Shown: positions 5,575 through 5,736 of the stretch, piece by piece | Layout: each line of letters begins with the position of its first letter | How positions within the stretch are numbered: position 1 is the first letter of the stretch | From: Pedobacter sp. UBA1951 | GTDB lineage: Bacteria; Bacteroidota; Bacteroidia; Sphingobacteriales; Sphingobacteriaceae | DNA length: 5,736 bases | Direction: 5' to 3' | Assembly: GCA_002336465.1 (NCBI GenBank) | Contig: DDEP01000186.1 | Location: forward strand, 1 to 5,736 | The notes under the pieces: model-generated | The model's database searches: none | What the model was told of the DNA's origin: nothing | What the model saw: the letters and a program-made list of their open reading frames with translations, nothing else | Translations under genes and position numbers: made by a program

Positions 5575-5736
5575 CTACATGTAAAACACATTGTAGCGAT
5601 GACCATCTGGATCAGCAAACATAAAGCCGTAATACCCTTTACCAAATGCTTCGGGCTGGGAGAGGAGCTTACCTCCGGCTTTGGCAACTTCTACAGCCCA
5701 ATGATTTACTTCTTCTTTGCTTTCTGCAGAAAGGGT
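5575..5736 (-). CDS. VOC family protein (glyoxalase/bleomycin-resistance fold), C-terminal part
   Basis: The last 53 codons plus stop are present; the start lies beyond the right edge. The reading EVNHWAVEVAKAGGKLLSQP, then EAFGKGYYGFMFADPDGHRYNVFYM, is the usual end of a VOC (vicinal oxygen chelate) domain: the helix with the AGG turn, then the final beta strands with the DPDGH motif. Members are small cytosolic metal-dependent enzymes or resistance proteins with very varied substrates, so no reaction can be given. The position after DPDGHxx that often holds a metal-binding glutamate (DPDGHxxE) is asparagine here, which many uncharacterised members also seem to show. The gene converges on the DUF6266 fragment across the repeat mosaic. 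Confidence 0.88.
   Translation of the reverse strand, partial: TLSAESKEEVNHWAVEVAKAGGKLLSQPEAFGKGYYGFMFADPDGHRYNVFYM

Overview
This window looks like chromosomal DNA from a Bacteroidota bacterium, most likely of the Pedobacter/Sphingobacteriaceae type. The evidence is a Bacteroidota-style -7 promoter element (TAnnTTTG) in front of mnmE, the absence of Shine-Dalgarno sequences ahead of the genes, a DUF6266-like protein remnant (a family I know mainly from Pedobacter and relatives), and intergenic repeats of the 'cttcgacaggctcagcctgaca' kind. The genus is an inference from recognition, not from a search.

Layout. Positions 1-314 are non-coding and carry one arm (about 125-271) of a dispersed repeat. 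An AI-2E family membrane transporter gene (315-1427, minus) is divergent from mnmE (1545-2903, plus), the tRNA-modification GTPase. The 117-bp gap between them holds two small dyads and a clear mnmE -7 element so close to the ATG that the message may be leaderless. Downstream of mnmE the content turns accessory: a secreted alpha/beta hydrolase (3024-4151), then an S41 peptidase-like gene (from 4221) that keeps its signal peptide and N-terminal part but stops before the catalytic serine region. The S41 reading is replaced near 4757-4770 by the C-terminal part of a DUF6266-like protein in another frame (to 5107), so this spot is a deletion or recombination scar. Positions 5108-5574 are a non-coding mosaic of repeat units and hairpins, including a second, inverted copy of the left repeat (about 5339-5492). 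The window ends inside a VOC (glyoxalase-fold) gene on the minus strand (5575-5736, C-terminal 53 residues only).

How the parts relate. AI-2E and mnmE are core-type genes with no evident functional link beyond sharing an intergenic region. The hydrolase and the S41 remnant both have export signals, lie on the same strand 69 bp apart, and may once have been co-transcribed. The S41 and DUF6266 pieces are probably non-functional. I see no integrase, transposase, CRISPR array, RNA gene, toxin-antitoxin or defence system. The most notable content is the gene-fusion scar and the repeat family, not a new multi-gene system.
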